Source of the DNA: Chara braunii
Taxonomy: Eukaryota; Streptophyta; Charophyceae; Charales; Characeae
Reading direction: 5' to 3'
Length of the DNA stretch: 45,689 nt
Assembly: GCA_003427395.1 (NCBI GenBank)
Contig: BFEA01001134.1
Coordinates: forward strand, 57,748-103,436
In this document: positions 43,320 to 45,689 of the stretch, piece after piece
Position numbering within the stretch: the first letter of the stretch is position 1
Layout: every line of letters begins with the position of its first letter
The notes under the pieces: model-generated
The model's input: only the letters and a program-made list of their open reading frames with translations
What the model was told of the DNA's origin: nothing
Databases searched by the model: none
Made by a program: the position numbers and the translations under genes

Positions 43320-45375
43320 TCATCCAAAGATGAATCGGTTGGATGGATCCGATTACAAACTATCTTGATTTTCCTTTAGATTTTACTGAGAAAATTAAAG
43401 AAAATCAAGACCCCATGCAACCGAGATGCAATGGATTACAAGAGGGGAGGAGAACACATGTTTCAAGTACATCCGAGGTCAATATTGAACCCGAATGCAC
43501 TTGGAAATTGACCGTCTCATTTTGTTTCAGTTTGGGGCTAGTTGTGGGGCAATAAAACTAGGAAAATGACTAATACTGGACTTCGAGAAATAACGGACTG
43601 CATAGGGTTGCTAAGGCCGACGAAAAATGAGCCTTGGTGTACTCGAGACACTAGAAAAAAGTGTCTCAGGCTTCGAGCAAGTGGAGACGGTAAATGGTAA
43701 CCGTGAGATGAGGATCTCGCGACCGGGAATAATCAAGGCACTTGAGATACATGGGAAGGAGGTTGAGACTGTCGGGGAATGAGAAGTCCTAAATAAAAAA
43801 ATGAGACGACAACGGGGACCATGTTGGAGACTAAATGAGTTCAAATAAAAATAATCAAAAGTTAGAACATGTGCCGGCAGGACTACCGACGTGACTAGAA
43901 AATGAGACTAGTACGGGACGAGTGGCGGAGACTTGAGTGTCCCAATGGAAACGGTGAACTGTGCATGGAGGGTGAACATGTGAAGAAGGTGGCACTGTCA
44001 AGATCAGAATCTTGACGATGGGAAATGGTAGCAAACACTAGTGCAAGAATTGAGTGGGGCCAAGTTACAGGGGGTTTGGAGGCAAAAAGAAAAACAAAAT
44101 GGTGATGGGAGACATGCCCTGCAGTCCAAGATATCTTGGACTAGTAAGACATGAGAATATAGAGCCCCTAGGGGCTTTACGCAGGAAATAGGCTGTGAAG
44201 GAAAAATCGGAGCAAGAGGGGCAAAAAATTGAGACTCACGGAGGCAAAATGGAACCCCCATTAGCGTAGGGGCTTCATTATTGAGATCCGAGAAATAAAG
44301 GTCAGCTGTTGGATCTAGATATGACTCTAGTCTACAACTGCTTGACACTTATCACAACATAAATAAAATAAAAATAAAATAAAAAATAATAAAAAAAGAG
44401 GGAGAATGAGACAAAAGGGGAGAAAAGAGTGGAGAAAGATGTTCCTGCCAGTTGGGACTGGCACAGTTGGGGCTGGCACATTAGGGACTGGCAGGTCCCT
44501 ACTGTGACCTTATCACACCTTATGTAGTGAAGGGCAATCCGAATTGACGACATAAGGCCTTTGAGGCATTATCTCGACAATATTTGAATTAAAAAGACCC
44601 AAATGAGACAAAAAAACAAAAATAAATAGGCCGATTTTCTTTTGGACCATGGAAGAGGAGATATGGCCATTTTTTTGTGGGGCCATCTTAAATAACCAAC
44701 TCGAGAATGAGTTGGCAGCCCAAAATGGAAAAAAACAAAAACAGAAAAAATATGGAACAGTGCATTTGGCCAAAAATTAAGGTCAATGCACCAAACATTA
44801 AAAAGTGAGTTTTGGAGCTCAAATATGAAGTAAGCACCACTTAGGGGTAGTTCCGATTAATAATGGTCTCGGATCCCAGCCAAATCCAAGGCTGAGATGG
44901 CACCAAGGTACAAGAAAATACCTCGGCCTACTCAAATTGGGGTAGGATAAAAAGAAATCGAGAAAAAGATCCAGAAGGTTTTTTTCTTTGAAGTAGGGTT
45001 GCCTATTCGGACCCAGGGGGCAACATCTAAAAATGAAAATGAGGTATAAGGAGGCTCTAGAGGCATACCAAGCTGGTACAAACCACTCGGACTGCATGTA
45101 CCTGACCAAAAAGAGGTCGAGGTGCTCTTGGAGAGGCCTAGTGAAGGGAAAAGGCATTGGGGGTACCTTGGTCCGCCATGGAGCATATTGAGAGGATCAT
45201 GGGCTGACCGAAATGTTGTGTCAAGCCTATACAAGTTGTGCGAGCAACCCGCCAAACGAACATTTGCATGAGGCAAGTACATGCTGGCCGTATGAGCCCA
45301 AGAGAGCTCTACACTCAACCAGAGTGAGAGGAGGGGAACTCTTACCAGTTTGGAAGCTTGGAGGAGGTTGTAGGC
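43320..45375. repeat. Right arm of the large diverged inverted repeat
   Basis: This is the reverse-complement partner of 35300-37255. Features inside it include a perfect 8 bp hairpin (gagacact/agtgtctc, about 43645-43668), an A/T-rich run at 44350-44397 and a triple short repeat of (t)tgggactggcac at 44452-44492. Open frames on the minus strand are not conserved between the arms. Confidence 0.75.
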
Positions 45376-45689
45376 TAGTGGGTTACATGCACAGATATGC
45401 AATGTACGTAATAAACCGAGAATCTGCAATGTGATGAAAAGGACTGAATAGACAATGTGGTACGAGTAGAATCTTGACAAGCAATGTACATTCTCATTTA
45501 TACATAAAGATGCTGAAGAACGCAGGGAAGACTTTGATACAAAGACTGACCTGACAGGACTGACCTCATCCACGTAGTTCAGAGTAACGAAGCAGAACGC
45601 TAGAGTACTACTAACTAGCCCAATCAATGTTTGAACTCAGACTAAACATGCAGTGTATCCATCACCAAGTGTGAAGGAGCCTGGCGCTG
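45376..45689. other. Window end, no gene
   Basis: Beyond the arm homology. A minus-strand open frame that runs from 45627 into the arm has no family resemblance. Confidence 0.5.

Noticed and set aside
44932-45627. Minus-strand open frame of 231 codons
   Set aside because: It overlaps the inverted-repeat arm, is not conserved in the other arm and shows no domain.

Overview
This is eukaryotic, transposon-dominated DNA with no intact host gene. It is rich in microsatellites, minisatellites and decayed transposable elements, and holds one long assembly gap (23892-24776) plus scattered Ns near 37760-37863. The hAT transposase (BED finger, DUF659-type core, hATC end) and the gag-like protein resemble elements I remember from the charophyte alga Chara braunii. 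A streptophyte, most likely a charophycean alga, is therefore my inference; no host marker gene proves it.

1-598: flank with a CA microsatellite. 599-14711: one very large LTR retrotransposon on the minus strand. Its two LTRs are about 4.7-4.8 kb each (599-5384 and 10019-14711), longer in sum than its 4.6 kb internal part. A primer binding site matching the tRNA-Asp 3' end in 17 of 18 bases lies one base inside the right (5') LTR. The internal part holds only a broken gag with a zinc knuckle; no protease, reverse transcriptase or integrase is visible. The LTRs carry about 15 units of a ~50 bp repeat with CCAAT boxes and short hairpins, a 3 x 132 bp AT-rich array and a CT tract.

14712-21360: non-coding, low-complexity and repeat-derived DNA. 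It includes a degenerate minisatellite (17440-17930), a 228 bp tandem duplication (18783-19239) and a truncated U6 snRNA pseudogene (19571-19628, minus). 21369-21634: a foldback element with ~86 bp arms and a third arm copy. 22740-23830: a PIF/Harbinger transposase pseudogene with all three catalytic positions still readable, followed by the gap. 25349-25883 (minus): remnant of an unrecognised coding sequence.

26233-31343: a 5.1 kb array of a 53 bp purine-rich monomer organised into four ~1.19 kb higher-order repeats. 32360-34740: a second array that changes from ~90 bp monomers to ~172 bp dimers. 35300-45375: two diverged ~2 kb sequences in inverted orientation bracket a ~5.3 kb hAT element (about 37272-42613). 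Its transposase pseudogene (39696-41806, with a tail to 42290) is plus-strand, and the element contains an 8 x 120 bp array, CT tracts and a strand-switching AATC/GATT microsatellite.

Nothing here forms a working pathway. The window reads as old, nested and probably heterochromatic repeat DNA. In the gag all five in-frame stops could be C-to-T changes, and several hAT and other stops are also compatible with C-to-T or G-to-A, as expected after cytosine methylation.
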